From the NCBI RefSeq assembly GCF_026343185.1, contig NZ_JAPEMA010000001.1, positions 1,116,001-1,180,000 on the forward strand: a stretch of 64,000 bases of DNA, read 5' to 3'. This document shows positions 33,142 to 46,078 of this stretch, piece by piece. The position numbers and the translations under genes were made by a program. The notes beneath the pieces were generated by a model that was given only the letters and a program-made list of their open reading frames with translations, searched no databases and had not been told where the DNA came from. The number at the start of each line of letters is the position of its first letter. The stretch's first letter is position 1. This stretch comes from Streptomyces sp. NBC_00091. Its GTDB lineage: Bacteria; Actinomycetota; Actinomycetes; Streptomycetales; Streptomycetaceae.

Positions 33142-33788
33142 TCAGGGTCGTGGTGGCGGAGGACCAGCGTGCGGTACGGGCCGGCCTGGTGCTGATCCTG
33201 CGCAGTGCGGGCGACATCGAGGTGGTGGGCGAGGCGGCCGACGGCGAGGAGGCGGTGCGGCTGGCGGACGGGCTGCGGCCGGATCTGGTCCTCATGGACG
33301 TGCAGATGCCGCGGCTCGACGGGGTGTCGGCCACCCGCCAGGTGGTGGAGCGGGGGCTGGCCGACGTACTGGTCCTGACCACCTTCGATCTCGACGAGTA
33401 CGTCTTCGGGGCGCTGCGGGCGGGGGCCGCCGGTTTCCTGCTGAAGGACGCGGACGCGGCGGAGCTGATCGCGGCGGTGCGGACGGTGGCGCGCGGCGAG
33501 GGGCTGATCGCTCCGGCGGTGACCCGTCGCCTGATCGCCGAGTTCGCCGCGCCGCAGGTCGTACGCAGCCCCGTGCGCCCGGAGGTGGCGGCGGCGGTGG
33601 AGTCGCTGACCCGGCGCGAGCGGGAGGTGCTGGGGGCGCTGGGCGAGGGGCTGTCGAACGCGGAGATCGCCGTACGGCTGGAGATGGCGGAGGCCACGGT
33701 GAAGACGCACGTCAGCAGACTGCTGGGGAAGCTGGAGCTGCGCAGCCGGGTCCAAGCGGCCGTACTGGCCCAGGAGTTGGGGATATAG
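33138..33788 (+). CDS. chiR: ChiR-type NarL/LuxR response regulator
   Basis: A 216-residue regulator. Receiver with acidic pocket VVAEDQ, phospho-acceptor D54 in LVLMDVQMPRLDG and conserved K in FLLKDADAAE. C-terminal LuxR helix-turn-helix: LTRREREVLGALGEGLSNAE ... EATVKTHVSRLLGKL. Translationally coupled to the kinase. It most likely binds the direct repeats at 33805-33837 and turns on chiC, as ChiR does for homologous chitinase genes. Confidence 0.9.
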   Translation: MIRVVVAEDQRAVRAGLVLILRSAGDIEVVGEAADGEEAVRLADGLRPDLVLMDVQMPRLDGVSATRQVVERGLADVLVLTTFDLDEYVFGALRAGAAGFLLKDADAAELIAAVRTVARGEGLIAPAVTRRLIAEFAAPQVVRSPVRPEVAAAVESLTRREREVLGALGEGLSNAEIAVRLEMAEATVKTHVSRLLGKLELRSRVQAAVLAQELGI

Positions 33789-33804
33789 ACGGGCGCGGGA
33801 GGTG

Positions 33805-33846
33805 AGGTCTGGACCTCTTGACGCTTGGTCCAGACCTTTCTAGTCT
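33805..33846 (+). promoter_or_regulatory. chiC promoter with direct repeats / DasR-like sites
   Basis: AGGTCTGGACCT (33805-33816) and TGGTCCAGACCT (33826-33837) are 21 bp apart. The second is the exact 12-bp direct-repeat word reported for Streptomyces chitinase promoters and resembles the DasR site TGGTCTAGACCA. Between and behind them lie TTGACG (33818-33823) and TAGTCT (33841-33846) with a 17-bp spacer. Confidence 0.85.
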
Positions 33847-33972
33847 CACGGCATCACTGTGGTGAGCGTGCCATGACAAGGAACGCGCCAGGCGTGCTCA
33901 CGGGCGGCGCAGGTCCCACCCCCATGTGCCCGGTCGGCCCCACGACCGGCACGGACCTACGGAGGAGCACCC

Positions 33973-35820
<1,848 letters not shown>

Positions 35821-35837
35821 CCGCGCCGGGAAAGGCC

Positions 35838-35877
35838 GAAGCCGGGCAGACGGGTCCGCCCCCGTCCGCCCGGCTTC
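35838..35877. terminator. chiC terminator
   Basis: GAAGCCGGGCAGACGGG pairs with CCCGTCCGCCCGGCTTC (one mismatch) around TCCGCC. Confidence 0.8.
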
Positions 35878-35898
35878 TCGCTGAGCAAAAGCCCCTAC

Positions 35899-35975
35899 GC
35901 AACATTTACCCTCCCCCAGACTTCGTCCGGGGGGACCCCCATCCAACGGGCAAGGAATTCAGGCAACATTTACCC
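35899..35975. repeat. Palindromic mini-element with 13-bp flanking direct repeats
   Basis: GCAACATTTACCC occurs at 35899-35911 and again at 35963-35975. Between the copies is a 51-bp segment starting TCCCCCAGACTTCGTC and continuing CGGGGGGACCCCCA, a palindromic motif I know as a recurring Streptomyces repeat. The second copy overlaps the end of the DUF2550 gene (codons N-V-A and stop). The arrangement looks like a small insertion with target duplication. Confidence 0.55.
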
Positions 35976-36405
35976 GTTGCCCGGGCGGCGCGGCCTCCAG
36001 CCAGGCCAGGAACCCGGTCAGCGCGTCCTCGCTCATCGCCAGCTCCAGGCGCGTCCCCTGGTGGGAACAGCCGAGCACGACGGCGTCGGACAGCAGGGCC
36101 AGCTCCTCCTCGCCCTCGGGCGCGCGGCGCGCGAGCACCTCGATGGAGGAACGCTCCAGCAGCCGGCGCGGGCGCGGCGAGTAGCTGAACACCCGGAACC
36201 ATTCGATGCGGTCACCGCTGTAGCGGGCGACCCCGTAGACCCACCCCTTGCCGGAGACGTCGGGCTCCTCGGCCACACCCCAGCGCAGGCTGCAGTCGAA
36301 GGTCCCGCCGGACCGCTGGATGAGTCTGCGGCGCAGCCCGAACACAAACAGCCCGATCACCACCAGGGCTACGACCAGGCCGCTCACAAGCAGAGCGAGG
36401 AGCAT
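35959..36405 (-). CDS. DUF2550 domain-containing membrane protein
   Basis: A 148-residue protein. ATG 36405 is 9 bases from AGGAGG; a GTG at 36411 is too close. One N-terminal helix (LLALLVSGLVVALVVIGLFV) anchors it; the rest, facing the cytoplasm (GGTFDCSLRWG, GWVYGVARYSGDRIEWFRVF), is DUF2550. This family sits downstream of the ATP synthase operon throughout Streptomyces as far as I recall; function unknown. Its last codons carry one copy of the 13-bp repeat described above. Confidence 0.9.
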   Translation of the reverse strand: MLLALLVSGLVVALVVIGLFVFGLRRRLIQRSGGTFDCSLRWGVAEEPDVSGKGWVYGVARYSGDRIEWFRVFSYSPRPRRLLERSSIEVLARRAPEGEEELALLSDAVVLGCSHQGTRLELAMSEDALTGFLAWLEAAPPGQRVNVA

Positions 36406-36461
36406 CTTCACCGACCTCCTCGCTCATCGAATTCCCGCAAAACAAAAAAGGATCCGTATCG

Positions 36462-36511
36462 CCTCAGCCGCGACCCGGTCTGGAAAATTCCAGACCGGAC
36501 CGCGGCTGAGG
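36462..36511. terminator. Terminator of the atp operon
   Basis: CCTCAGCCGCG pairs with CGCGGCTGAGG, and inside it CCGGTCTGGAA with TTCCAGACCGG, a two-tier hairpin just after atpC. Confidence 0.85.
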
Positions 36512-36534
36512 TATCAAACTCTGCGGTACGGGGC

Positions 36535-36909
36535 TCAGCGCCCCGCGGCCGCGCGCAGCCGGACATCGGCGCGCCGCTCGGATGCCGCATCGGCCTCCGA
36601 CTTGGCGCGCTCCAGTGCCCGCTCCGCACGCTCGACGTCGATCTCGTCGGCGAGCTCGGCGATCTCGGCCAGCAGGGACAGCTTGTTGTCCGCGAACGAG
36701 ATGAAACCGCCGTGCACCGCGGCGACGACAGTGCCGCCCTCGCTGGTGCGGATGGTCACCGGGCCCGATTCCAGCACACCGAGAAGCGGCTGGTGACCGG
36801 GCATGACGCCGATGTCGCCGGACGTGGTGCGGGCGACGACCAGGGCGGCCTCGCCGGACCAGACATTGCGGTCCGCCGCGACCAGCTCGACGTGCAGCTC
36901 AGCAGCCAA
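36535..36909 (-). CDS. atpC: ATP synthase epsilon subunit
   Basis: A 124-residue F1 epsilon subunit, TTG start 36909 (LAAELHVELVAADRNVWSGE) after GAGGAGCCACC; ATG at 36930 is less well placed. N-terminal beta barrel (GDIGVMPGHQPLLGVLESGP) and C-terminal helical pair (ADEIDVERAERALERAKSEA). Part of the rotor stalk and inhibits ATP hydrolysis. Last gene of the operon. Confidence 0.95.
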   Translation of the reverse strand: MAAELHVELVAADRNVWSGEAALVVARTTSGDIGVMPGHQPLLGVLESGPVTIRTSEGGTVVAAVHGGFISFADNKLSLLAEIAELADEIDVERAERALERAKSEADAASERRADVRLRAAAGR

Positions 36910-37050
36910 GGTGGCTCCTCGGGTCACCACCCGGCGGGTCAGCCGGGTGTTGGGTCAAATTCTAATGGGCGTGCGGAGAGGGACGGGACGCACCCGCCCC
37001 TCTCCGTTGAAACCGTTGAACCGGATGCGCTCCGGGAGGAGCGCGCCGGA

Positions 37051-39410
<2,360 letters not shown>

Positions 39411-39430
39411 GAGTCAGGTCCCTTCCGTCG

Positions 39431-41026
39431 TCACTTGGAGACGTTGACGGCCGGTGCGTCCTCGCCCAGGAGCTTGCCGTCCGAGGTCTCGAACTGGCGC
39501 TTGAAGCCGGCGATGGCGTCAGCGATCGACGTCAGGGTGTCGTCCGACATCTTGCCGCCGTCGGCGATGGAGGTGAGGAGGTCCTTGCGCTCACGGCGCA
39601 GGTGCTCCAGCAGCTCCGACTCGAAGCGACGGATGTCGTTGACCGGGACGTCGTCCATCTTGCCGGTGGTGCCGGCCCAGACGGAGATGACCTGCTCCTC
39701 GACGGGCATCGGCTGGTACTGGCCCTGCTTCAGCAGCTCGACCAGACGCTTGCCGCGCTCCAGCGAAGCCTTCGACGCGGCGTCCAGGTCGGAACCGAAG
39801 GCGGCGAACGCCTCCAGCTCGCGGTACTGGGCGAGGTCCAGGCGCAGACGGCCGGAAACCTGCTTCATGGCCTTGTGCTGGGCGGAGCCACCGACGCGGG
39901 AGACCGAGATACCGACGTTCAGCGCCGGGCGCTGGCCCGCGTTGAACAGGTCGGACTCCAGGAAGCACTGGCCGTCGGTGATGGAGATGACGTTGGTCGG
40001 GATGAACGCCGACACGTCGTTCGCCTTGGTCTCGACGATCGGCAGACCGGTCATCGAACCGGCACCCATGTCGTCGGAGAGCTTCGCGCAGCGCTCCAGC
40101 AGACGGGAGTGCAGGTAGAAGACGTCACCCGGGTAGGCCTCACGGCCCGGCGGGCGGCGCAGCAGCAGCGACACGGCGCGGTAGGCGTCGGCCTGCTTCG
40201 ACAGGTCGTCGAAGATGATCAGGACGTGCTTGCCGGCGTACATCCAGTGCTGGCCGATGGCGGAACCGGTGTACGGCGCCAGGTACTTGAAGCCGGCCGG
40301 GTCGGACGCCGGGGCGGCGACGATCGTCGTGTACTCGAGCGCGCCGGCGTCTTCCAGGGCGCCGCGAACGGACGCGATGGTCGAGCCCTTCTGGCCGATG
40401 GCGACGTAGATGCAGCGGACCTGCTTGTTCACGTCGCCCGAGCGCCAGTTGTCGCGCTGGTTGATGATCGTGTCGACGGCAAGAGCGGTCTTGCCGGTCT
40501 GACGGTCACCGATGATCAGCTGACGCTGGCCACGGCCGACCGGCACCATCGCGTCGATGGCCTTGTAGCCGGTCTGCATGGGCTCGTGGACCGACTTGCG
40601 GACCATGACGCCGGGGGCCTGCAGCTCGAGGGCGCGACGGCCTTCGGTCGCGATCTCGCCGAGACCGTCGATCGGGTTGCCGAGCGGGTCGACGACGCGG
40701 CCGAGGTAGCCCTCGCCGACGCCGACGGAGAGCACCTCACCGGTGCGCTGCACCGGCTGGCCCTCCTCGATACCGCTGAACTCGCCGAGGACGACCGCAC
40801 CGATCTCGCGCTCCTCGAGGTTGAGGGCGAGACCGAGGGTGCCGTCCTCGAACTTCAGCAGCTCGTTCGCCATGGCGGAGGGCAGGCCCTCCACCTTCGC
40901 GATGCCGTCGCCGGCAACGCTGACCGTTCCGACCTCCTCGCGCGAGGCCGCGTCCGGCTGGTACGACTGGACAAAGTTCTCCAGTGCGTCCCGGATCTCC
41001 TCCGGCCGGATCGTGAGCTCCGCCAT
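39431..41026 (-). CDS. atpA: ATP synthase alpha subunit
   Basis: A 531-residue non-catalytic nucleotide-binding F1 subunit. I start at ATG 41026 ([20 protein letters not shown]), the family N-terminus; the open frame upstream is not family-like. P-loop [13 protein letters not shown]. The 132-bp gap before it (41027-41158) holds a hairpin, CTGGGGG-CGA-CCCCCAG at about 41075-41091, which could tune expression between subunits. Confidence 0.98.
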   Translation of the reverse strand: MAELTIRPEEIRDALENFVQSYQPDAASREEVGTVSVAGDGIAKVEGLPSAMANELLKFEDGTLGLALNLEEREIGAVVLGEFSGIEEGQPVQRTGEVLSVGVGEGYLGRVVDPLGNPIDGLGEIATEGRRALELQAPGVMVRKSVHEPMQTGYKAIDAMVPVGRGQRQLIIGDRQTGKTALAVDTIINQRDNWRSGDVNKQVRCIYVAIGQKGSTIASVRGALEDAGALEYTTIVAAPASDPAGFKYLAPYTGSAIGQHWMYAGKHVLIIFDDLSKQADAYRAVSLLLRRPPGREAYPGDVFYLHSRLLERCAKLSDDMGAGSMTGLPIVETKANDVSAFIPTNVISITDGQCFLESDLFNAGQRPALNVGISVSRVGGSAQHKAMKQVSGRLRLDLAQYRELEAFAAFGSDLDAASKASLERGKRLVELLKQGQYQPMPVEEQVISVWAGTTGKMDDVPVNDIRRFESELLEHLRRERKDLLTSIADGGKMSDDTLTSIADAIAGFKRQFETSDGKLLGEDAPAVNVSK

Positions 41027-41158
41027 CTGGGTTCCCTGCTCTCCTTGTTGGGCCTGAAGCTTCTTAGGGGTCTGGGGGCGACCCCCAGGAATCTTCTGCA
41101 AGTTCTGCACGGCCCAACCGGGCCGCTAGGAATGCGTTGTTCTAGTTGGTGGCTGAGG

Positions 41159-41974
41159 TCAGCCGGCCATGCGGCGGGACGCCTCTGCGAGGCGGTCCGC
41201 GATGGTGCCGTCGATGACCTCGTCGCCGACCCGCACCGAGATCCCGCCGAGGACCGCGGGGTCCACGTCGAGGTTCAGGTGCATCTGGCGGCCGTACAGC
41301 TTGGCCAGCACCGCGCCGAGACGCTGCTTCTGCACGTCGCTGAGCGGAATCGCGCTGGTCACGGTGGCGACCATGCGGTTGCGGCGCTCGGCGGCGAGCG
41401 TGGAGAGGGACTCGAGTCCCGCTTCCAGGCTACGTCCACGCGGGTGCGTGACAAGACGGACGACCAGGCGCTCCGTGACGGCGTTCGCCTTGCCGCCGAG
41501 CAGGCTGCGCAGCAGCTCGCTCTTGGCGGAGACGGTGGCCGCGCGGTCGGTCAGCGCGGAACGCAGCTCGGTGCTCGAGGCGACGATCCGGCCGAAGCGG
41601 AAGATCTCGTCCTCGACGTTGTCGAGCGCGTCGCCCTGCTGGGCGGCGGTGAGGTCGGCGGTGGCCGCCAGCACCTCGAGCGCGTCCACCAGGTCGCGGG
41701 ACTGCGACCAGCGGGAGCGCGCCATGCCGGACACCAGGTCGAGGGTCTCCCCGCCGACCTGGCCGGACAGCAGCCGGCCGACCAGCTCGGCCTTGGCCTC
41801 GCCGGACTGCGCCGGGTCCGTGATGACCCGACGCAGCGAGACCTCACGGTCGAGCAGCGCGGTGACGGCTGCCAGCTCACCGGCGAGCTTCGCCGCGTCG
41901 ACGGACGTGTTGTCCGTCAGCGCGTCGAGACGCTCGCGCGCGGAGGCCAGCGCCTCGCGGCTCGCTCCGTTCAT
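41159..41974 (-). CDS. atpH: ATP synthase delta subunit
   Basis: A 271-residue delta subunit, about 90 residues longer than in E. coli, as is typical of actinobacteria. C-terminal motif MVATVTSAIPLSDVQKQRLG and NLDVDPAVLGGISVRVGDEV. Connects F1 to the b-subunit stator. Overlaps atpF stop by ATGA. Confidence 0.95.
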   Translation of the reverse strand: MNGASREALASARERLDALTDNTSVDAAKLAGELAAVTALLDREVSLRRVITDPAQSGEAKAELVGRLLSGQVGGETLDLVSGMARSRWSQSRDLVDALEVLAATADLTAAQQGDALDNVEDEIFRFGRIVASSTELRSALTDRAATVSAKSELLRSLLGGKANAVTERLVVRLVTHPRGRSLEAGLESLSTLAAERRNRMVATVTSAIPLSDVQKQRLGAVLAKLYGRQMHLNLDVDPAVLGGISVRVGDEVIDGTIADRLAEASRRMAG

Positions 41975-42510
41975 CGGGCCGCCTCGGCCTTCTCCTCGAG
42001 CTCGCTGAGGAAGCGGTCGATCGTGCGGCCCTGGCGGGCGACGTCCTCGAGGGACTCGCCGACGAGCTTTCCGGCCAGGTCGGTGGCGAGCTTGCCCACG
42101 TCCTGACGCAGCGCCTGAGAGGCGGCCTTGCGGTCTGCCGCGATCTGGGCGTGACCGGCAGCGATGATCTCCTCACGCTGCCGCTGGCCCTCTGCGCGCA
42201 GTTCTTCCTTGAGCGCAGTGCCCTGCTCCAGCGCGTCCTGGCGCAGGCGCGCAGCCTCGTGCCGGGCCTCGGCGAGCTGGGCCTTGTACTGCTCCAGCAC
42301 GCTCTGGGCCTCGGTCTGAGCGGCTTCAGCCTTCTCGATACCGCCCTCGATGGCCTCGCGGCGCTCGTCCAGAACCTTGTTGATGTTCGGGAGGAGCTTC
42401 TTCGCGAGGAACCCGAAGACGATGACGAAGGCGATCAGACCGATGACGAGCTCGGGGATCGGCGGAACGAGAGGGTTTTCCATCTCGGCCGCGAGAACCA
42501 GGAGGTTCAC
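41971..42510 (-). CDS. atpF: ATP synthase b subunit
   Basis: A 179-residue stator subunit: one N-terminal membrane helix (LVIGLIAFVIVFGFLAKKLL) followed by a long helix (VLDERREAIEGGIEKAEAAQ onward). GTG start at 42510. Only one b-type gene is present, so it should form a homodimer. Confidence 0.96.
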   Translation of the reverse strand: MNLLVLAAEMENPLVPPIPELVIGLIAFVIVFGFLAKKLLPNINKVLDERREAIEGGIEKAEAAQTEAQSVLEQYKAQLAEARHEAARLRQDALEQGTALKEELRAEGQRQREEIIAAGHAQIAADRKAASQALRQDVGKLATDLAGKLVGESLEDVARQGRTIDRFLSELEEKAEAAR

Positions 42511-42553
42511 ATCAGTGCCTTTCGTCTAGTGGGCTGTTCGTCGTGACCGAGGA

Positions 42554-42868
<315 letters not shown>

Positions 42869-43690
42869 TCAGTGGTGCTCGGCGAGCGCGCCCTGGATGA
42901 AGCTGCAGGCCAGGAGGACGAAGACGTACGCCTGGACAGCCTGGATGAAGAGCTCGAAGGCGGTCATCACGATCACCATCACGAACGACACACCGGCGTA
43001 GGCGATGCCGATGCCGTTCAGCAGGTACCAGCTGGCGATCGTGAAGAGCAGCAGCAGGGTGTGACCGGCGAACATGTTCGCGAAGAGTCGGACCGCGTGG
43101 GTGAACGGGCGGACCAGGACGTTCGAGAAGAACTCGATGACCATGATCAGCGGCAGGACGCCGCCCAGGCTCTTGTCGTAGCCGGTGAGGTTCTTCAGGC
43201 CGCCGACGAAGCCGTGGCGCTTGAAGGTGACCGACATCCAGACGAGGTAGACCATCAGGGCCAGGATCGCCGGGTACGCGATGATCGACGTCACCGGGAA
43301 CTGGGCCACCGGGACGATCGACCAGACGTTCAGGATCCAGACGAAGAAGAACAGGGAGACCATGAAGGGGACGTACTTCTCGCCCTCCTTCTTGCCCAGC
43401 GTCTCGTAGACGATGCCGCGGCGTACGAAGTCGTAGCCGGCCTCGGCGACCATCTGGAGCTTGCCGGGGACCATCTTCGCCTTGCCGAAGGCGGCCCAGA
43501 AGAAGGCCACGATGATGACCGATCCCAGGAGGGCCAGCAGCATCGGCTTGTTGAAGTAGGCGCTGCTCCCGGCTTCGCCCCACAGAGGCTCGAAGAGGAA
43601 CGAGTGCAGGCCCGGGCCGGGGAATCCACATCCGTCGAAGATGTGACAGTCGGTCTCGAAGGCGAGGACCTGCGTCGGGTCAGCACTCAC
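42869..43690 (-). CDS. atpB: ATP synthase a subunit
   Basis: A 273-residue membrane subunit; GTG 43690 (VSADPTQVLAFETDCHIFDG) chosen because AAGGAG precedes it. Essential Arg is in FTHAVRLFANMFAGH. Forms the proton half-channels against the c ring. A 225-bp gap (43691-43915) separates it from atpI; I see no gene there. Confidence 0.97.
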   Translation of the reverse strand: MSADPTQVLAFETDCHIFDGCGFPGPGLHSFLFEPLWGEAGSSAYFNKPMLLALLGSVIIVAFFWAAFGKAKMVPGKLQMVAEAGYDFVRRGIVYETLGKKEGEKYVPFMVSLFFFVWILNVWSIVPVAQFPVTSIIAYPAILALMVYLVWMSVTFKRHGFVGGLKNLTGYDKSLGGVLPLIMVIEFFSNVLVRPFTHAVRLFANMFAGHTLLLLFTIASWYLLNGIGIAYAGVSFVMVIVMTAFELFIQAVQAYVFVLLACSFIQGALAEHH

Positions 43691-43915
43691 CGCGGGCTCC
43701 TTCAGCGTGGCGCATAGGTACGGCAACCTCGTTGTGTCGGCGCGGCACGCGGCCGCGGTTCGGCACTGGACTGGTGTAACGGATGTGGGGGCGGCAGTCA
43801 GGCATCGAGCCTCGCGATGGAACAGGCGTCAGCTCAGATGCCCGCGCCCGCAGTGCCGCAGTTGGAACCGGACGATAGCAGCATCTCGAACGCACACTTA
43901 TCCCGGCCCTACCCC

Positions 43916-44353
43916 TCACGACTTCGACCCCGGGTTTTCCGGCTTTTCACCCTTGGTCGAGTCCGGCTCGACGTACAGGATCTTGGCCTTCATATGAGCA
44001 CGCGTCTGCGCGCCGATCCACACGAGGGTGGCGGCGACGAGCGTGATGGCAAACGCCCGGGGGTGGAACAGTGTCGTGTTCTTGAACACGGCGAGAAAGA
44101 CGAAAAGCAGCAGGATCTGGGCCGCGTAGAGCATGAGGCCCATGGCCTGGAACAGGTGCGGCAGAGATTTCGCCGTGCGCTGCAGGACGACGAATCCGAT
44201 GCCCATGAAAAGGATCACGAGCACGGTCGCGACGACGGATCCGACAGCGCCCTTGCCACCGACGACCAGACCGCTGATCACGGCGGCGATTGCGCCGGCG
44301 GCAGCAGTGGGTACGGCGGTTTGCAGGAGGGATCGGACGTCATCTGACCGCAT
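43916..44353 (-). CDS. atpI: AtpI-like membrane protein, first gene of atp operon
   Basis: A 145-residue protein from ATG 44353 (MRSDDVRSLLQTAVPTAAAG) with four hydrophobic helices (AAAGAIAAVISGLVVGGKGA, VVATVLVILFMGIGFVVLQ and two more). Weak sequence similarity to AtpI, but the position heading the operon and the topology fit; AtpI helps in c-ring assembly. Assignment leans on synteny. Confidence 0.75.
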   Translation of the reverse strand: MRSDDVRSLLQTAVPTAAAGAIAAVISGLVVGGKGAVGSVVATVLVILFMGIGFVVLQRTAKSLPHLFQAMGLMLYAAQILLLFVFLAVFKNTTLFHPRAFAITLVAATLVWIGAQTRAHMKAKILYVEPDSTKGEKPENPGSKS

Positions 44354-44491
44354 GGCGGTTTGCTCCGCGTGGTGGTGGGGGCACGGACTCGTACGGGAAC
44401 TCGTACGGGGACGAGCGTAAGCCCGGTCCGAGTGATCGCCTCGGGCCAAGGGACCGTCGCACTACGGTCCTTCGGCTCTGTCGCCGGGTTT

Positions 44492-44507
44492 AGTGAACGG
44501 TATCACA
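44492..44507 (-). promoter_or_regulatory. Rex-like operator upstream of the atp operon
   Basis: On the minus strand TGTGATACCGTTCACT lies about 140 bases before the atpI start. It matches the Rex site TGTGAACGCGTTCACA at 11 of 16 positions, with both half-site cores (TGTGA, TTCAC) intact. Rex represses respiratory genes when NADH/NAD is low, and the atp operon is a known Rex target in S. coelicolor as I recall. The surrounding 44354-44639 is AT-richer than average and also holds GGACCGT/ACGGTCC (44451-44470). Confidence 0.6.
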
Positions 44508-44639
44508 AACTATTTGATGAGAGCTTTACCTGTCAGGTGTGCTGACTGTCACACATGAGGGCTAACCCGCCCGTGTGTGCAAGACAAGCAGGCCCATTGT
44601 CTGCTAAAGCGCGTCCATGTCGGACATGCGCCTCGCCCG

Positions 44640-45962
44640 TCAGCGCGCCGATCCGGCCTTACGCCGGTCGGGGAGCCGCGAACGGGGGCCTACGGCAGTC
44701 GCCCCGTTGACGCCCGACACACCCGCCGCGACGGGCCGCGCGGGCTCCGGCTCCGTGCCCGCGTCGTCCCGCACGGCCGCCTCCGCGGCCCGCTCGGCGT
44801 GCCGGTAGCGCGGCGGCACCAGGCCCTGCGCCCAACGGGGTGCCCGCGGGGTGAACCGCGGCACGAGGAGCAGTACGAGGCCCAGCGCGCTCAGCGCGGC
44901 GATGGCGAGGACGATCCACATCGAGGCCGAACTCACCGAATAGGCCACCGTGCCGAATGCGATCAGCCCTGACCAGAAATACATGATGAGTACGGCGCGG
45001 CTGTGGGAATGCCCGAGTTCCAGCAGCCGGTGGTGCAGGTGGCCGCGGTCCGCCGCGAAGGGCGACTGGCCGTTCCAGGTGCGCCGCACGATCGCCAGCA
45101 CCAGGTCCGCCATCGGAATGGCGATGATGGTCAGCGGCAGCAGCAGCGGGATGAAGACCGGCAGCATCGCCTGGGTCGCGTTGCGCTCACCGCCCACGAA
45201 GAGGGCCATCGTGTCGGGGTCCACCTGCCCCGTGATCGAGATGGCCGAGGCGGCCAGCACCAGGCCGATCAGCATCGAGCCGGAATCCCCCATGAAGATC
45301 CGGGCTGGGTGCATGTTGTGCGGCAGGAAGCCCAGGCACATGCCCATCAGGATCGCCGCGAAGAGCGTCGCCGGGGCGGCCGACTCGATGCCGTAGCCGA
45401 ACCAGATCCGGTAGGCGTAGAGGAAGAACGCGCCGGTGGCGATGCAGACCATGCCGGCCGCCAGGCCGTCGAGGCCGTCGACGAAGTTCACCGCGTTGAT
45501 GGTGATCACCACCAGGGCCACGGTGAGCAGGGTGCCCTGCCACTGGGTGAGCGCCACCGTGCCGATGCCAGGAACCGGAATCCACAGGATGGTCAGGCCC
45601 TGCATGACCATCACGCCGGCGGCGATCATCTGCGCGCCGAGCTTGATCAGCGCGTCGAGCTCGAACTTGTCGTCCAGGACACCGACCAGCCAGATCAGCG
45701 CCGCGCCCGACAGGAGGGCGCGCGGCTCGTTCGACCGCTCGAAGACCCCGTTCAGGTTCTGCAGGTGGTCGGCGATCAGCAGCCCCGCGCACATGCCGCC
45801 GAACATGGCGATACCGCCGAGCCGCGGAGTCGGCTCGCGGTGCACGTCGCGGGCGCGGATCTCCGGCATCGCACCGGCCGCGATCGCGAACTTCCGCACG
45901 GGCCCGGTCAGCAGATAGGTCACCGCGACCGTGACGCAAAGCGTCAGCAGATATTCACGCAC
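44640..45962 (-). CDS. MraY/WecA-family phosphosugar transferase
   Basis: A 440-residue membrane enzyme of about eleven helices. GTG 45962 (REYLLTLCVTVAVTYLLTGP) chosen; GTG 46001 is possible. Active-site signs: VGVLDDKFELDALIKL, NAVNFVDGLDGLAAG, FMGDSGSMLIG and HLHHRLLELGHSH. It moves a UDP-sugar phosphate to undecaprenyl phosphate, starting a teichoic-acid or wall-polysaccharide linkage. The C-terminal 60 residues are a low-complexity cytoplasmic tail. Precedes atpI without an evident terminator. Confidence 0.9.
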   Translation of the reverse strand: MREYLLTLCVTVAVTYLLTGPVRKFAIAAGAMPEIRARDVHREPTPRLGGIAMFGGMCAGLLIADHLQNLNGVFERSNEPRALLSGAALIWLVGVLDDKFELDALIKLGAQMIAAGVMVMQGLTILWIPVPGIGTVALTQWQGTLLTVALVVITINAVNFVDGLDGLAAGMVCIATGAFFLYAYRIWFGYGIESAAPATLFAAILMGMCLGFLPHNMHPARIFMGDSGSMLIGLVLAASAISITGQVDPDTMALFVGGERNATQAMLPVFIPLLLPLTIIAIPMADLVLAIVRRTWNGQSPFAADRGHLHHRLLELGHSHSRAVLIMYFWSGLIAFGTVAYSVSSASMWIVLAIAALSALGLVLLLVPRFTPRAPRWAQGLVPPRYRHAERAAEAAVRDDAGTEPEPARPVAAGVSGVNGATAVGPRSRLPDRRKAGSAR

Positions 45963-46078
45963 TGGCTGCCCCAGATGTATCGCCGGCCATCTCAGCCCCA
46001 CACATTAGCCGCGATGTCTCCGGGGACGAGGACGCGCGGAGGGCCCATTCCGGTTGCACTACGCCACGCTCGTGCCGG

